The notes below the pieces were generated by a model that worked only from the letters and a program-made list of their open reading frames with translations, did no database searches and had not been told where the DNA came from. Positions 8,152 to 16,907 of a stretch of 29,239 nt of DNA are shown in pieces. A program made the translations under genes and the position numbers. Source of the stretch: an archaeon (GTDB lineage Archaea > Methanobacteriota > Methanobacteria > Methanobacteriales > Methanobacteriaceae); the NCBI GenBank assembly GCA_024409145.1, contig JAKSUF010000001.1:1-29239 (forward strand), written 5' to 3'. Position 1 is the stretch's first letter; every line of letters begins with the position of its first letter.

Positions 8152-9318
8152 ACTAGAGAATGCTTTTAAATATTGATCAAAAACATTTTTTTCATCAAAA
8201 CTATTTTTAGCATTGTTTTGAATAGCAATTCTATTTCTTTCTATAGTAAGTAGTTTTTCAGATAATTCAGCAATGTTTCTTTCCTTAATAAAACATGTAT
8301 CATTTGGATTTGAAATTGATTCTGGTCCGCCACATTCAAAACCATACACTGGGGTTCCTGTACATAAAGATTCTGCAGTAACCATAGAAAATGTTTCTCT
8401 TGTAGATAACAATAAAGTTCCATCAGCGAAATAATAATAATCTCTCAATAACTCTTTTGGCACCCCGCCTTTAATATACGTTATGTTTTCTTCATTGAAA
8501 TCGTATTCTTGATTCTTGGTGCAAATAACAGTAAAGTGTATGTCTTTTCTTTGCTGAGCAATTGGTTTAACTAGTGATGCGCACTTTAAAACATCAAATA
8601 TGTCAGGTGTAACAAAAAGCACATTTTTGTCATGAATATATGGATTTTTTGACCCAATTTTGAAAAATGTCTCATCAACAGGATTCATTATACTGGTAAC
8701 AGAATACTTCCTATAAATAGGAGAGTTTTTATATCTTTCTTCTAACCACGGAGAAACTGTTGTAACACAAAAATTTTTATCTTTAAATAAAGAAACTGAT
8801 TCATTCATTTTGTTAAAAAAGTGTCTTGTTCTATTTAACGAAATAGCACCATTAAATGAGTGAACATTCTTGCAGTTTCTACAATTACAGGTTAAATATT
8901 TATTACATTCACCAGCTATACCACATCCGCCAGTCATCATAAAATCTGCATGGGCAGTAAGCACAGTTTTAATATTATTTTTTGCAAGCCATTTTAAAAG
9001 TCTATAAATATTAACAAAATAACCATTTAAACAATGTAAATTGACAACATCTGGTTTAAGTTCTTTTATTTTATTTATAATGCGTCTTGTTGAAAAGAAC
9101 ATTCCGCCATACATGTTACCAGTGAATTTAGAAATTAAATGATGAATTTTGCTTTCTAATTCACAAGTTAATTTGAATACGTTTTTTTCTTCAACTTTCT
9201 TACCTCTACCATAAACAAGATATGTTTCATGATTCTTTGAAGATTCATTAAAAAGACTCTGTACAACTTTTCCTGTACTTCCCTTTCCATATACAACATT
9301 TATAAACAAAATCTTCAT
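8134..9318 (-). CDS. Glycosyltransferase family 4
   Basis: A 394-residue GT-B enzyme. The N-terminal domain opens KILFINVVYGKGSTGKV and has the VVNLHCLNGY strand and TAHADFMMTGGCG. A cysteine-rich loop (TCNCRNCKN) near residues 140-150 is typical of a GT4 subgroup from capsule loci. The C-terminal nucleotide-binding domain has LLSTRETFSMVTAESLCTG, giving the E-x7-E pattern of retaining GT4 enzymes. Its ATG shares a base with the stop of the GT2 gene upstream (TAATG at 9316-9320), so the two form a coupled pair. Its 3' end overlaps the convergent DUF1919 gene by 18 bases. The sugar specificity is unknown. Confidence 0.87.
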   Translation of the reverse strand: MKILFINVVYGKGSTGKVVQSLFNESSKNHETYLVYGRGKKVEEKNVFKLTCELESKIHHLISKFTGNMYGGMFFSTRRIINKIKELKPDVVNLHCLNGYFVNIYRLLKWLAKNNIKTVLTAHADFMMTGGCGIAGECNKYLTCNCRNCKNVHSFNGAISLNRTRHFFNKMNESVSLFKDKNFCVTTVSPWLEERYKNSPIYRKYSVTSIMNPVDETFFKIGSKNPYIHDKNVLFVTPDIFDVLKCASLVKPIAQQRKDIHFTVICTKNQEYDFNEENITYIKGGVPKELLRDYYYFADGTLLLSTRETFSMVTAESLCTGTPVYGFECGGPESISNPNDTCFIKERNIAELSEKLLTIERNRIAIQNNAKNSFDEKNVFDQYLKAFSSLLLII

Positions 9319-10331
9319 TAACGTTTACCTTTTAACTTAAGATAGCATTTAAATAAGAATCTATACATTCCAAGAGACATAAAGCACATTCTTCTCTTAG
9401 CCTTATCGTTTTTATTGAAATAAACATCCATTTTTAGACATTTATTTAACTTAAATTCATTTTTGTAAAAAAGGATCAATTCTTTTTCTTCTGTAGAAGC
9501 ATGTTTAAAATCAAATCTTGGATAATACTCCAAAAAACAAAGTGGAAAGCGTCTTATTTTTGATCTATTCAATTCAATTAGCTCAGCTCCGGAAAATCCA
9601 GTAAATTCATGTTTAAAAATCGAAAATGAAGAATATAAATCAGAAAGCATTTTTCTATTACTTAATTTGCCTCTAAGCAAGGAATTTTCATTTTCTAGAG
9701 TATAGTTGTAACCACAATATGAGGTTAAACCAATAGATTTGGAAGAAGCTGTAATTTTATAAATTGTAGCAACATCCTCCCCCATAATACAATTTTCTGG
9801 AAATCTAATTTCTTTGAGAAGGTTTTTTCTATAGACTTTTGTGTGAATACTATTTGGGAATTTTCCATCTAGTGCATCTTTTGTTGCTTTAAATGATGCG
9901 ACTACTTCAATTTCTTTATTGGATTGTGGTTTTCTAGATACCTTTGATTGAGATACAAATTTGTAACTAGAGGCAACCAAGTCAAGATTGTTGTTTTCCA
10001 ATAAACCTATTAAATATTCAAAGTAATCGTTATCAATATAATCATCGGCATCAATGAATGTAACATAATTAAATTCACCAAGCTCATTCATAGCATAATC
10101 TAAACCATTGTTTCTTGCCGCTGAAGGACCGCCATTTTTTTGCTGAATTAATATCAATTTTTCATTTTTATAATCTTTAATAATTTCTGCAGAATTATCT
10201 TTTGAACCATCATCAACACAAATAACTAAAAATTTCTTGTATGTTTGTGAAAAAATACTATCCAAACATCTTTTAATATATTTAGAGGCATTATAAACAG
10301 GAATTATTACAACTAAATCGAATTTTTCCAT
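9318..10331 (-). CDS. Glycosyltransferase family 2
   Basis: A 337-residue GT-A enzyme. It shows VVIIPVYNASKYIKRCLDSI, then VICVDDGSKDNS with the nucleotide-binding Asp pair, GGPSAARNNGLDYA, and FIDADDYID (around 92-100) carrying the DXD metal motif. The C-terminal third is basic and amphipathic, as in membrane-associated capsule GT2 proteins. It is the first gene of a two-gene minus-strand unit with the GT4 gene downstream. It stands back to back with the plus-strand GT4 gene at 10443. The family is certain; the sugar is not. Confidence 0.9.
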   Translation of the reverse strand: MEKFDLVVIIPVYNASKYIKRCLDSIFSQTYKKFLVICVDDGSKDNSAEIIKDYKNEKLILIQQKNGGPSAARNNGLDYAMNELGEFNYVTFIDADDYIDNDYFEYLIGLLENNNLDLVASSYKFVSQSKVSRKPQSNKEIEVVASFKATKDALDGKFPNSIHTKVYRKNLLKEIRFPENCIMGEDVATIYKITASSKSIGLTSYCGYNYTLENENSLLRGKLSNRKMLSDLYSSFSIFKHEFTGFSGAELIELNRSKIRRFPLCFLEYYPRFDFKHASTEEKELILFYKNEFKLNKCLKMDVYFNKNDKAKRRMCFMSLGMYRFLFKCYLKLKGKR

Positions 10332-10442
10332 ATCTATATTTAATCATTATTTTATAAAAAATTAAATAAGATTAAAACTTTTTGGGTATGCAGCTTGAGT
10401 TATTATTTACAAAGAAGATTTTTAAAATTAAAATCTATATTA

Positions 10443-11507
10443 ATGAAAACAATTTACTTTTACGGAATTGATAACAATATTGGAGGCATGGAAGTCTATG
10501 CCTTTAATTTAATAAAAGATGTTTTATCAAAGACAAAAGAATTTAAATTTCACATCATTTCTCAATTTAAAGACTTTTCTTTCAAAAAAGAATTGGTTGA
10601 AGACTATGGTTGCGAATATTCTATTGTTCCAAGCAGAAAAAAACATCCTTTTAAATATTCAAAAGAAATTCTAAAAATATTAAAGGATGCAGAAAAAGAC
10701 AGTTTTCTTCAACTTAATATCATGAGTTACAGGAATATTTTTTTGTTGCATGCAGTTAAAAAATCAAAAATAAAAACTGTGATTGTCGGGCACTCCACAA
10801 ACACAGATAATAAATTTAATTACTTTATTCATAAAATTGGCAGAATATTTTATTCAAAACTATGGTTAAAAGTAGCTAACAACAAACAAATTATTGAATA
10901 TTTTTGTAACAAAAATGATAGCAACTACAAAATTATTCCTTTAGGAATTAATAAAGATTTATTTAAGTTTGATCAAGCTAAAAGAGACAAGATTAGACAA
11001 TTGTATAACATTTCAGATAATGAATTTATGATTGGCCAAATCGGAAGAGTATGTTCAACCAAAAATCAGCTATTCTCGTGTAAAGTCCTTGAAAAATTAG
11101 ATAATCAAAACATTAAATTATTCATCTTTGGAAAAATTATAGATAAAACAGCGTTAAAATATGCAACTGAACACAATTTGAAAAATATTAAATTTGTTGG
11201 AGAAGTTAATAACATAAACGAAATATATAGTGCTTTGGATTTATTTATTTTTCCTTCAAAACACGAATCAGCAGGATTTGTTTTATATGAAGCACTAGAA
11301 AATGGATGCCCATCAATTATTTCAGACAACATTCCAACAGACGGAATTGAAAGCAAAGTTTTATCAATCAAAAAATTGAATTTAGATGTTTGGGAGAGGG
11401 AAATAGAACACGCCTACAACGAAAAATGGCAAAGAGAATTTAATAGCAAAACTCCTTCACACGAAGAACAAATTAATGGTTATATTGATTTATATAAATC
11501 ACTTTGA
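10443..11507 (+). CDS. Glycosyltransferase family 4
   Basis: The 354-residue GT-B protein starts KTIYFYGIDNNIGGMEVYA, the donor-loop opening of GT4 enzymes. In the C-terminal half it has FMIGQIGRVCSTKNQ, a KFVGEVNNI strand and FPSKHESAGFVLYEALENG with the E-x7-E motif. I chose ATG 10443; an upstream TTG at 10395 would add 16 poorly conserved basic residues and neither start has a clear Shine-Dalgarno. It ends with TGA, which shows that UGA is a stop in this genome. It is a plus-strand singleton overlapping the convergent GT2 gene by nine bases. A strong intrinsic terminator follows 23 bases after its stop. Confidence 0.85.
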   Translation: MKTIYFYGIDNNIGGMEVYAFNLIKDVLSKTKEFKFHIISQFKDFSFKKELVEDYGCEYSIVPSRKKHPFKYSKEILKILKDAEKDSFLQLNIMSYRNIFLLHAVKKSKIKTVIVGHSTNTDNKFNYFIHKIGRIFYSKLWLKVANNKQIIEYFCNKNDSNYKIIPLGINKDLFKFDQAKRDKIRQLYNISDNEFMIGQIGRVCSTKNQLFSCKVLEKLDNQNIKLFIFGKIIDKTALKYATEHNLKNIKFVGEVNNINEIYSALDLFIFPSKHESAGFVLYEALENGCPSIISDNIPTDGIESKVLSIKKLNLDVWEREIEHAYNEKWQREFNSKTPSHEEQINGYIDLYKSL

Positions 11508-12488
11508 AAATAATTTATAAATTAATGAATAGAAAGGTTTTAAATAAAGATAGACAAAGCGTTTAGACCTTTCTTTTTTATTTGGAGGTTTATATTTTTT
11601 AATAATCTTATTTCTTTTAATAAACAATTTAATATTTTTAAAATCATTTAACTCTGAAGCACTTGCGAGTTTCTTATTAAATCTTGGATACATCATTAAA
11701 TAAACATTTGCAAGTGCCGAACTAGCTACCGATTTTATTTCATTGATTTCAGATTTCTCGAAGTCTTTAAAATCATGTAAAAAAGGAATCATGTACCCTT
11801 TAATGGATTGAATAACTTTTTTATTGGAAATTGTAGATCTGCAGGCAGAATCTCCTTCTTGCCAATAATGATATCCCGAATAGTTAGAAATAAAGACACC
11901 AGCATTTGCTTTTTCGAAGGTTTTAAAAATAGTTGCTTGATCTTCCATCCATGCAATATCCTCGGGAAATCTCACGTTTTTCCATACTTTTTCTGAATAT
12001 AATTTGCAATGCGAATGGGATTGAACAGTATCATCTTGTAATAAAATTTTTAAAGCTTCAAATGAGGAAAACTTTGTGTCTTCAGATATTTGATTATACT
12101 TTTTTTTATGATTTTGAAACTCGTAAAAAAATGAAGAACAAACTATATCAACGTTTTGTTTTTCTAACATATTTTGCAAGTGTTCAAAATAATCTGCATC
12201 AACAAAGTCATCTATATCCACAAAAGAAATATAAAAGTCATTAAAGTTTTTAAAAAGAAAATCTAAGCCTGCGTTTCTGGCGGATGATACTCCACCATTT
12301 GGTTTATCAACAATAAATAAATTTTCCTTTTTGAAAGCATTTAAGATACTTAATGAGTCATCAGTTGATCCATCATTAACACAAATGATTTTAATATTAT
12401 TTAGGTTTTGATTGAAAAGACTATTTAAACATCTAGCAATGTACTTTTCACCATTATATATAGGTATAATTACAAAAATATCTTTCAT
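11499..12488 (-). CDS. Glycosyltransferase family 2
   Basis: A 329-residue GT2 protein with FVIIPIYNGEKYIARCLNSL, IICVNDGSTDDS, GGVSSARNAGLDF and FVDIDDFVD (around 89-97) as the DXD. In the usual VDDGS motif the first Asp is replaced by Asn (VNDGS), a common natural variant. The C-terminal ~90 residues are basic and probably membrane-associated. It starts one base after the stop of a four-TM protein gene and is the last gene of a five-gene minus-strand operon headed by the TagF-ChbG fusion. Its 3' end carries, on the other strand, the terminator of the convergent GT4 gene. Confidence 0.9.
   Translation of the reverse strand: MKDIFVIIPIYNGEKYIARCLNSLFNQNLNNIKIICVNDGSTDDSLSILNAFKKENLFIVDKPNGGVSSARNAGLDFLFKNFNDFYISFVDIDDFVDADYFEHLQNMLEKQNVDIVCSSFFYEFQNHKKKYNQISEDTKFSSFEALKILLQDDTVQSHSHCKLYSEKVWKNVRFPEDIAWMEDQATIFKTFEKANAGVFISNYSGYHYWQEGDSACRSTISNKKVIQSIKGYMIPFLHDFKDFEKSEINEIKSVASSALANVYLMMYPRFNKKLASASELNDFKNIKLFIKRNKIIKKYKPPNKKERSKRFVYLYLKPFYSLIYKLFSK
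11531..11574 (+). terminator. Intrinsic terminator of the plus-strand GT4 gene
   Basis: AGAAAGGT (11531-11538) pairs perfectly with ACCTTTCT (11567-11574), with a weaker inner TAAA/TTTA, and is followed by TTTTTTA. It lies inside the 3' coding part of the opposite-strand GT2 gene. Confidence 0.65.
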
Positions 12489-12489
12489 A

Positions 12490-12924
12490 CTAAATCTTTT
12501 GTTTCTCTAAAACTTTTGCCTCTTTTTTCTTTTTAATTGGTAATAAAGAAATTAACAGCATCACACCAAAATATGAAAACAATAAAACTATAGATATGAA
12601 TCCAGTTTTTTGTACCAATTCTTTGGTGCTAGTAAGTGATAAAATTTTGAAAATAAAAGTATCAATTATAGCTACTGCAAAAATAGTTAAACCACTCAAA
12701 AGTAATGGGCTAACTATTTCAGAATATTTTCTCAAAAAAATAATAAGAATAAAAACTGTCAAACCAAACAAAATGGCAATAAACGGGATTATGATGTATA
12801 AACCAACAAGATTATTCTTTGCAAAATAAGATACTAAATAGCACAAAAAAGTATTAGCAAAGACCAAAACAAAAAATATAGCCATCAAAATCAATAATTT
12901 CTTGTTATTTAATATTTTTCTCAT
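12490..12924 (-). CDS. Unknown four-TM membrane protein
   Basis: The 144-residue protein is mostly hydrophobic, with four predicted transmembrane helices (about 11-33, 40-63, 70-92 and 105-128) and a lysine-rich tail. I do not recognise a family; size and topology are similar to GtrA-type or other small lipid-linked-sugar membrane proteins, but I see no diagnostic residues. Its ATG follows directly on the stop of the lipoprotein gene (TAG then ATG), and the GT2 gene starts one base after its own stop. It is therefore firmly part of the operon. A role in the assembly or export of the glycan is possible from position only. Confidence 0.7.
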   Translation of the reverse strand: MRKILNNKKLLILMAIFFVLVFANTFLCYLVSYFAKNNLVGLYIIIPFIAILFGLTVFILIIFLRKYSEIVSPLLLSGLTIFAVAIIDTFIFKILSLTSTKELVQKTGFISIVLLFSYFGVMLLISLLPIKKKKEAKVLEKQKI

Positions 12925-13458
12925 CTATTTACTCCATTCAGGCAATGAATTATATGTCTTTTTCCAAAATTCAAAAGTTAAAAGAATTTTATTGCCACTG
13001 CCATCAACATCATATTCAAATTGCCATCTACACCAATAAGGGGTAGAAACATAAATGGTTCCTAATTCAGTTCCTACTGCTTCATCTTCATATACAATTG
13101 TACCGTGTTGATTTCCGACGTAATTAGTTCTAAATGTAACATCATCACTTCCAACAATACAACTTCCGCTCTTATCGTATAAAGCGAATGTTGTATCACA
13201 ATGAAATTCATCAAAATTGTTTCCGGTACACTGGAAATTAATATGACTTTTGTTGATATCAAACAAGGAAATATAGGAAGTAAAACCAGGATTCCTAGAT
13301 ATGACATCATTAGAGATAGGAGAAATACCGTGCAAGTCGCCGGCTCTAACAAGTCGATAATCGTAATTTAAAAATAGTTTTACTTTGTCTTCTTTTTTTA
13401 TTGAACATGAGCTCAAGCCACAAACTAATAATGGCAATAACAACAATTTAGTTTTCAT
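12925..13458 (-). CDS. Predicted lipoprotein of unknown function
   Basis: This 177-residue protein has a short lipoprotein signal: a basic start, a leucine-rich core and the lipobox LSSC with Cys18. The mature part is rich in aromatic residues and beta strands, with paired segments such as TFALYDKSG and TIYVSTPYWCRWQFEYD, and looks like a beta-sandwich. I recognise no enzyme motif. It should sit on the outer face of the cell membrane. The start is set by AAAGGAGT five bases before ATG 13458, inside the end of the Wzy-like gene, which it overlaps by 11 bases. Tight coupling to the polymerase gene suggests a helper in polymer assembly or anchoring. Confidence 0.75.
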   Translation of the reverse strand: MKTKLLLLPLLVCGLSSCSIKKEDKVKLFLNYDYRLVRAGDLHGISPISNDVISRNPGFTSYISLFDINKSHINFQCTGNNFDEFHCDTTFALYDKSGSCIVGSDDVTFRTNYVGNQHGTIVYEDEAVGTELGTIYVSTPYWCRWQFEYDVDGSGNKILLTFEFWKKTYNSLPEWSK

Positions 13459-14890
13459 AGGCTACTCCTTTATGTTCATAATAATTCACAAGTCCAGCAG
13501 GTAGAATTACAAGTAAAATATTGTAAATAAATACTGGAGCACTAGTTGAAATAACTAAAACTTCTGCTTCAGCAAGAATAAATGATATTGAAGCGCACAT
13601 TATTCCTAAAAGAATAAAAACTAACCAGCGCTCATATCGCCAAAGTTTAATTATTTTGTAAATAGAAATAAGCATTAAAGAAATTAATAACATAAATCCA
13701 ATTAAACCATAAGACGCAAAGAAATAAGCAAATCCATTATGGATTGCGCTTTGTCTATCAGGTTGAAGCATTTTAGTATATGAATTAACATAATTTTTGC
13801 CCATACCAAAGAACAAATTATATCCTCTGACATTTTCAGCATAATTCATCCAAAGTGATGATCTAGATTCTGCGGCGCTTCCAGCCTTGCTAATTATGAA
13901 TTTCATCAAAAACTCATAAGCTTTATTTAAAATAGGGACGCCAAAACCTTTTGTGGCAAAAAACAATGTTACAGTTAAAACAAAAAGCGAAACAATAGAA
14001 ATTGTTATTATCATAGCTCGCTTCGACTTTTTAATTGAAAAATAAATGATACCAATCAAAACGCCCACAAAAACAAGACCAATAGCAAGCATTGCTGTTT
14101 TACATAAAGATAAGACGGCGAAAACTGCAAATATAACAGCACATATTCCTAATCCGATTTTTAATATAAGATTCTTCTTTGTGTTTTTTAATGCATAAAT
14201 TGAAAATAATGCAGAACAAGTAGAAACAGTTAAAAATGCACCCCAGTCTTCTTTATTTCCAAATGTTGCGCCAATGTCATGATTATAACCGCCGTATGGA
14301 TCATCAGGATGATTTATCAAATAAATATAATTGTCTTTTTCCTTAATTATTGAATAAGCGCATTCTAACAAACAAATTGCAACAATTGGAATTAGAATAT
14401 AAAGTAATTTTTTCTTATCGTGGATTATTGAAGGAAGTATAAATACGATACAAAAAGCGAAAGCAAAATCAGCAATTGATGACAAATACATGACAATAGT
14501 CCTAGTAATTCCTGGGTTTAATTCAACAACATAAACGACTTTATATAAATCTGTATAAAAATATGTATATCGCAATGGTGAAATCAATATCGCAACTAAA
14601 GTCATTAATAACACACCGCAAAAAATAACTAACCAAGCCCACTTTATTTTTAATCTATACTTAATTATTAATACTATAGAATATAAACATACTAAACCAC
14701 ACATCACAGCTCTCAACACAACTGCTAATGTGCTAGAAGAAACTAATAATCTATAAAGAGGCTTAATTGGAACAGTGATATAGGAAAGTAGGCCAATAAA
14801 ATAAAACGATCCTAAAATGACAAAGCCTAAAATGACCATCAATTTATCAGATAGTTTATTTTCAATAAAATCATCAATTTTAGCTATCAT
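13448..14890 (-). CDS. O-antigen ligase/polymerase-like (Wzy-type) membrane protein
   Basis: A 480-residue polytopic protein with ten or more transmembrane helices and a large extracytoplasmic loop between about residues 340 and 390. That loop carries RSSLWMNYAENVRGYNLFFGMG and then HNGFAYFFASYGLIGF. This matches the conserved periplasmic-loop layout of the O-antigen ligase/Wzy superfamily (PF04932-like), with arginine, then H-N-x-F near the next helix. It would join repeat units into a polymer, or attach the chain to its carrier, at the outer side of the membrane. Its ATG overlaps the stop of the TagF-ChbG gene (TAATG at 14890). Confidence 0.82.
   Translation of the reverse strand: MIAKIDDFIENKLSDKLMVILGFVILGSFYFIGLLSYITVPIKPLYRLLVSSSTLAVVLRAVMCGLVCLYSIVLIIKYRLKIKWAWLVIFCGVLLMTLVAILISPLRYTYFYTDLYKVVYVVELNPGITRTIVMYLSSIADFAFAFCIVFILPSIIHDKKKLLYILIPIVAICLLECAYSIIKEKDNYIYLINHPDDPYGGYNHDIGATFGNKEDWGAFLTVSTCSALFSIYALKNTKKNLILKIGLGICAVIFAVFAVLSLCKTAMLAIGLVFVGVLIGIIYFSIKKSKRAMIITISIVSLFVLTVTLFFATKGFGVPILNKAYEFLMKFIISKAGSAAESRSSLWMNYAENVRGYNLFFGMGKNYVNSYTKMLQPDRQSAIHNGFAYFFASYGLIGFMLLISLMLISIYKIIKLWRYERWLVFILLGIMCASISFILAEAEVLVISTSAPVFIYNILLVILPAGLVNYYEHKGVAYEN
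13464..13471 (-). promoter_or_regulatory. Ribosome binding site of the lipoprotein gene
   Basis: AAAGGAGT on the minus strand, five bases before ATG 13458 and inside the coding end of the upstream Wzy-like gene. It supports independent re-initiation and fixes the start. Confidence 0.75.
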
Positions 14891-16797
14891 TACTTATTTT
14901 CCTTATAGAGTAGTAAAAAATTTATATCTCTTCTATTGCAAAGTTCGCCATTCTTGTTAATGAAAGGATGTGTCATTATTTCAATAGACTTGTTTTTAAA
15001 TTTTCTATAATGTTTTATATGAATAAAATCATCACATGAGCCAAAGTATTTAGTTGAATCAAAGAATTTATTGTATTTCTTAAAAACTAAATATTTATAA
15101 AATCTATTAACTAATTTTGAATGTTGATTGATATTGGAAGGCCTTCTGAATTTTTTAAAACCGTTTTCTTTAAGAATAGGAATAATTGCTTTTGCAACTG
15201 GAAGATTATTGTGAATGTGGCCGTGACTATCAAATGATTCGCAATTGAAACCAAGCATTTTATACTTTGATATTTGGCCATTAATTTCATTAACCAAGAT
15301 ATCTTGAGTTGATTTGGATAGCTTAGTTAATCCTTTTCGTGTCATGAGTTCATCATGAGTAATACTTCCGGCATTATTCACTGAATAAGCATAAACTGAT
15401 GTATCACCATATGTTGCATATCCCTCAGTAAAATTAATATGAAGACTACAAATATTTTTATCAATTTCTGAAAAATTCAAAGTATCTTTTTCATCCTTGT
15501 TTAGCATTACTGAAATATGTTGAATATATCCTTTTTTACATGCTTGTCTAATTCCTTCACTACTTTCATAGTTACGACCATAATCATCACCAGTTACAAC
15601 AACATTAAGTTCATCAACATATAAATGTTTTTTCTTCTTTTCAATGAATTTTCTTACAATAGCTTGATAAATTCTTTCGCAATTTTGGTCATCATGCAGT
15701 GGGAAGAAATTATCAATTTTTTTCCTATAAATTGAACTAATTTTAAATTCAGCATTAAAAGATGTTAATACCGAGATTAATTCATTTTCATTTGTGACAA
15801 TATCTCCAAAACCATCTCTTCTATGATCGAAATAACTACGTCCGTAGTGTTTTCCATAAAATTCGTCTTCATCAAATTGATATAACAGTTCAGGTTTTCT
15901 CATATATGCAAAATCAAACAATATTGATGAATAATCTGTTATTAATAATGAAGATTCCTTTAAGAGTTCTTGAACATCAAAGTGATCAAAATCAGCTACT
16001 TCAACGATATCATTATTTAATTTATTAAACAAATTAACATATTGTTGCATTGAGTAATGTGGATAGAAAACGATCTTTATATTTTCTTTCCTACAGTATT
16101 CAATAAGTTCTTTACTAGAAAGTAACGAAAACCAGTGAGTAAAATAATTGCTCTTTTTAAATTCTTCATCCTTTAATCCATATAAATAGCTGCGCCACGA
16201 TGGCATAACTAAAATTTGCTTTTTTAAAGTAAACTCATTTAAACCATCAAATCTAGCAAATCCGGTATAAACAACATTTTTTTCAGGGTAATGACAATTG
16301 TTTAAAACATGGTCGTATTCAGGCTTGGCACCACAAATAAATAAATCACTACCGTTATGTTCAAAATAGTTAGATGGAAATTCATTATGAGTAATTCCGT
16401 GTTGCAAAAAAACATTAACACCTTTTTGCTTATGATGTTTAAACCATTCGCCAAGAAAGTTTCCTGGAGCGAATGCGGCTAAATGAGTAGTCATTCTAAC
16501 TTCTGCAGCACAATATAAGAACCAGTGTTTAAGTGATTTATATTTGACAACCTTGCCATACTTTGAAATTTTCTGATAATCAGCTGATTTCTTATCAATT
16601 AAGTAATATTGGTTCACATAGCAATGTTCTGTATGCAAATATTTAAACATCCAGTATCCATTATCTCTAGCATCATCACCACGTTCACAAATTATCCAAA
16701 CGCGTTTGTTTCCATAAATAAGATTTGCTAATGGATAAATAAGCCAATAAAAGCACAATTGACATACAAATACGAATCCATGCAATATCTTTTTCAT
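14890..16797 (-). CDS. Fusion: CDP-glycerol glycerophosphotransferase (TagF-like) + ChbG/YdjC-type deacetylase
   Basis: The 635-residue protein has two domains. Residues ~30-385 are a CDP-glycerol glycerophosphotransferase: VWIICERGDDARDNGYW, LQHGITH (His133), YPHYS (His247) and LLITDYSSILFDFAYMRKP (from 284). Residues ~396-630 are a ChbG/HpnK/YdjC-type carbohydrate deacetylase: VTGDDYG (Asp404/405), SLHINFTEG (His453), FDSHGHIHN (His525/527/529) and IEIMTHP (His610), i.e. the metal ligands and the late catalytic histidine. A lysine-rich linker joins them at 385-392. The N-terminal half would add glycerol-phosphate from CDP-glycerol; the C-terminal half would remove N-acetyl from a sugar. Both active sites look intact. 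It heads a five-gene operon. No sign of a frameshift or a missed stop at the junction. Confidence 0.85.
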   Translation of the reverse strand: MKKILHGFVFVCQLCFYWLIYPLANLIYGNKRVWIICERGDDARDNGYWMFKYLHTEHCYVNQYYLIDKKSADYQKISKYGKVVKYKSLKHWFLYCAAEVRMTTHLAAFAPGNFLGEWFKHHKQKGVNVFLQHGITHNEFPSNYFEHNGSDLFICGAKPEYDHVLNNCHYPEKNVVYTGFARFDGLNEFTLKKQILVMPSWRSYLYGLKDEEFKKSNYFTHWFSLLSSKELIEYCRKENIKIVFYPHYSMQQYVNLFNKLNNDIVEVADFDHFDVQELLKESSLLITDYSSILFDFAYMRKPELLYQFDEDEFYGKHYGRSYFDHRRDGFGDIVTNENELISVLTSFNAEFKISSIYRKKIDNFFPLHDDQNCERIYQAIVRKFIEKKKKHLYVDELNVVVTGDDYGRNYESSEGIRQACKKGYIQHISVMLNKDEKDTLNFSEIDKNICSLHINFTEGYATYGDTSVYAYSVNNAGSITHDELMTRKGLTKLSKSTQDILVNEINGQISKYKMLGFNCESFDSHGHIHNNLPVAKAIIPILKENGFKKFRRPSNINQHSKLVNRFYKYLVFKKYNKFFDSTKYFGSCDDFIHIKHYRKFKNKSIEIMTHPFINKNGELCNRRDINFLLLYKENK

Positions 16798-16804
16798 AAT
16801 TTAT

Positions 16805-16810
16805 ATTATG
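16805..16810 (-). promoter_or_regulatory. Candidate -10 box of the TagF-ChbG operon
   Basis: CATAAT on the minus strand, seven bases before ATG 16797, with no Shine-Dalgarno. No good -35 is seen. It shares a 110-base divergent region with the Stealth gene promoter. Confidence 0.3.
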
Positions 16811-16890
16811 TCTTAAATATTAAAAAGAATAAAGAAAAAGAATGTTTAATAGATAAAAATAAATTTTTAAATATAAGTCAGAATTAGTTA

Positions 16891-16899
16891 TGATATAAT
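16891..16899 (+). promoter_or_regulatory. Extended -10 promoter of the Stealth gene, leaderless layout
   Basis: TGATATAAT is a perfect extended -10 (TGn plus TATAAT). ATG 16908 lies eight bases after it, so transcription should start at about the start codon. There is no Shine-Dalgarno or -35. Confidence 0.55.
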
Positions 16900-16907
16900 T
16901 GAAAAAA

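Noticed and set aside
8143..8167. AAGCA/TGCTT hairpin followed by TT after the DUF1919 gene as a terminator
   Set aside because: Only five base pairs and a very short T run. It is weaker than the other embedded terminators and could be chance.
11505..11507. Mycoplasma-type code with UGA as Trp
   Set aside because: TGA ends the GT4 gene here and the TIR gene at 2063-2065, and Trp codons in all genes are TGG.
16899..16907. TTG 16899 as the start of the Stealth gene
   Set aside because: It overlaps the extended -10 box, and ATG 16908 gives the normal Stealth N terminus.
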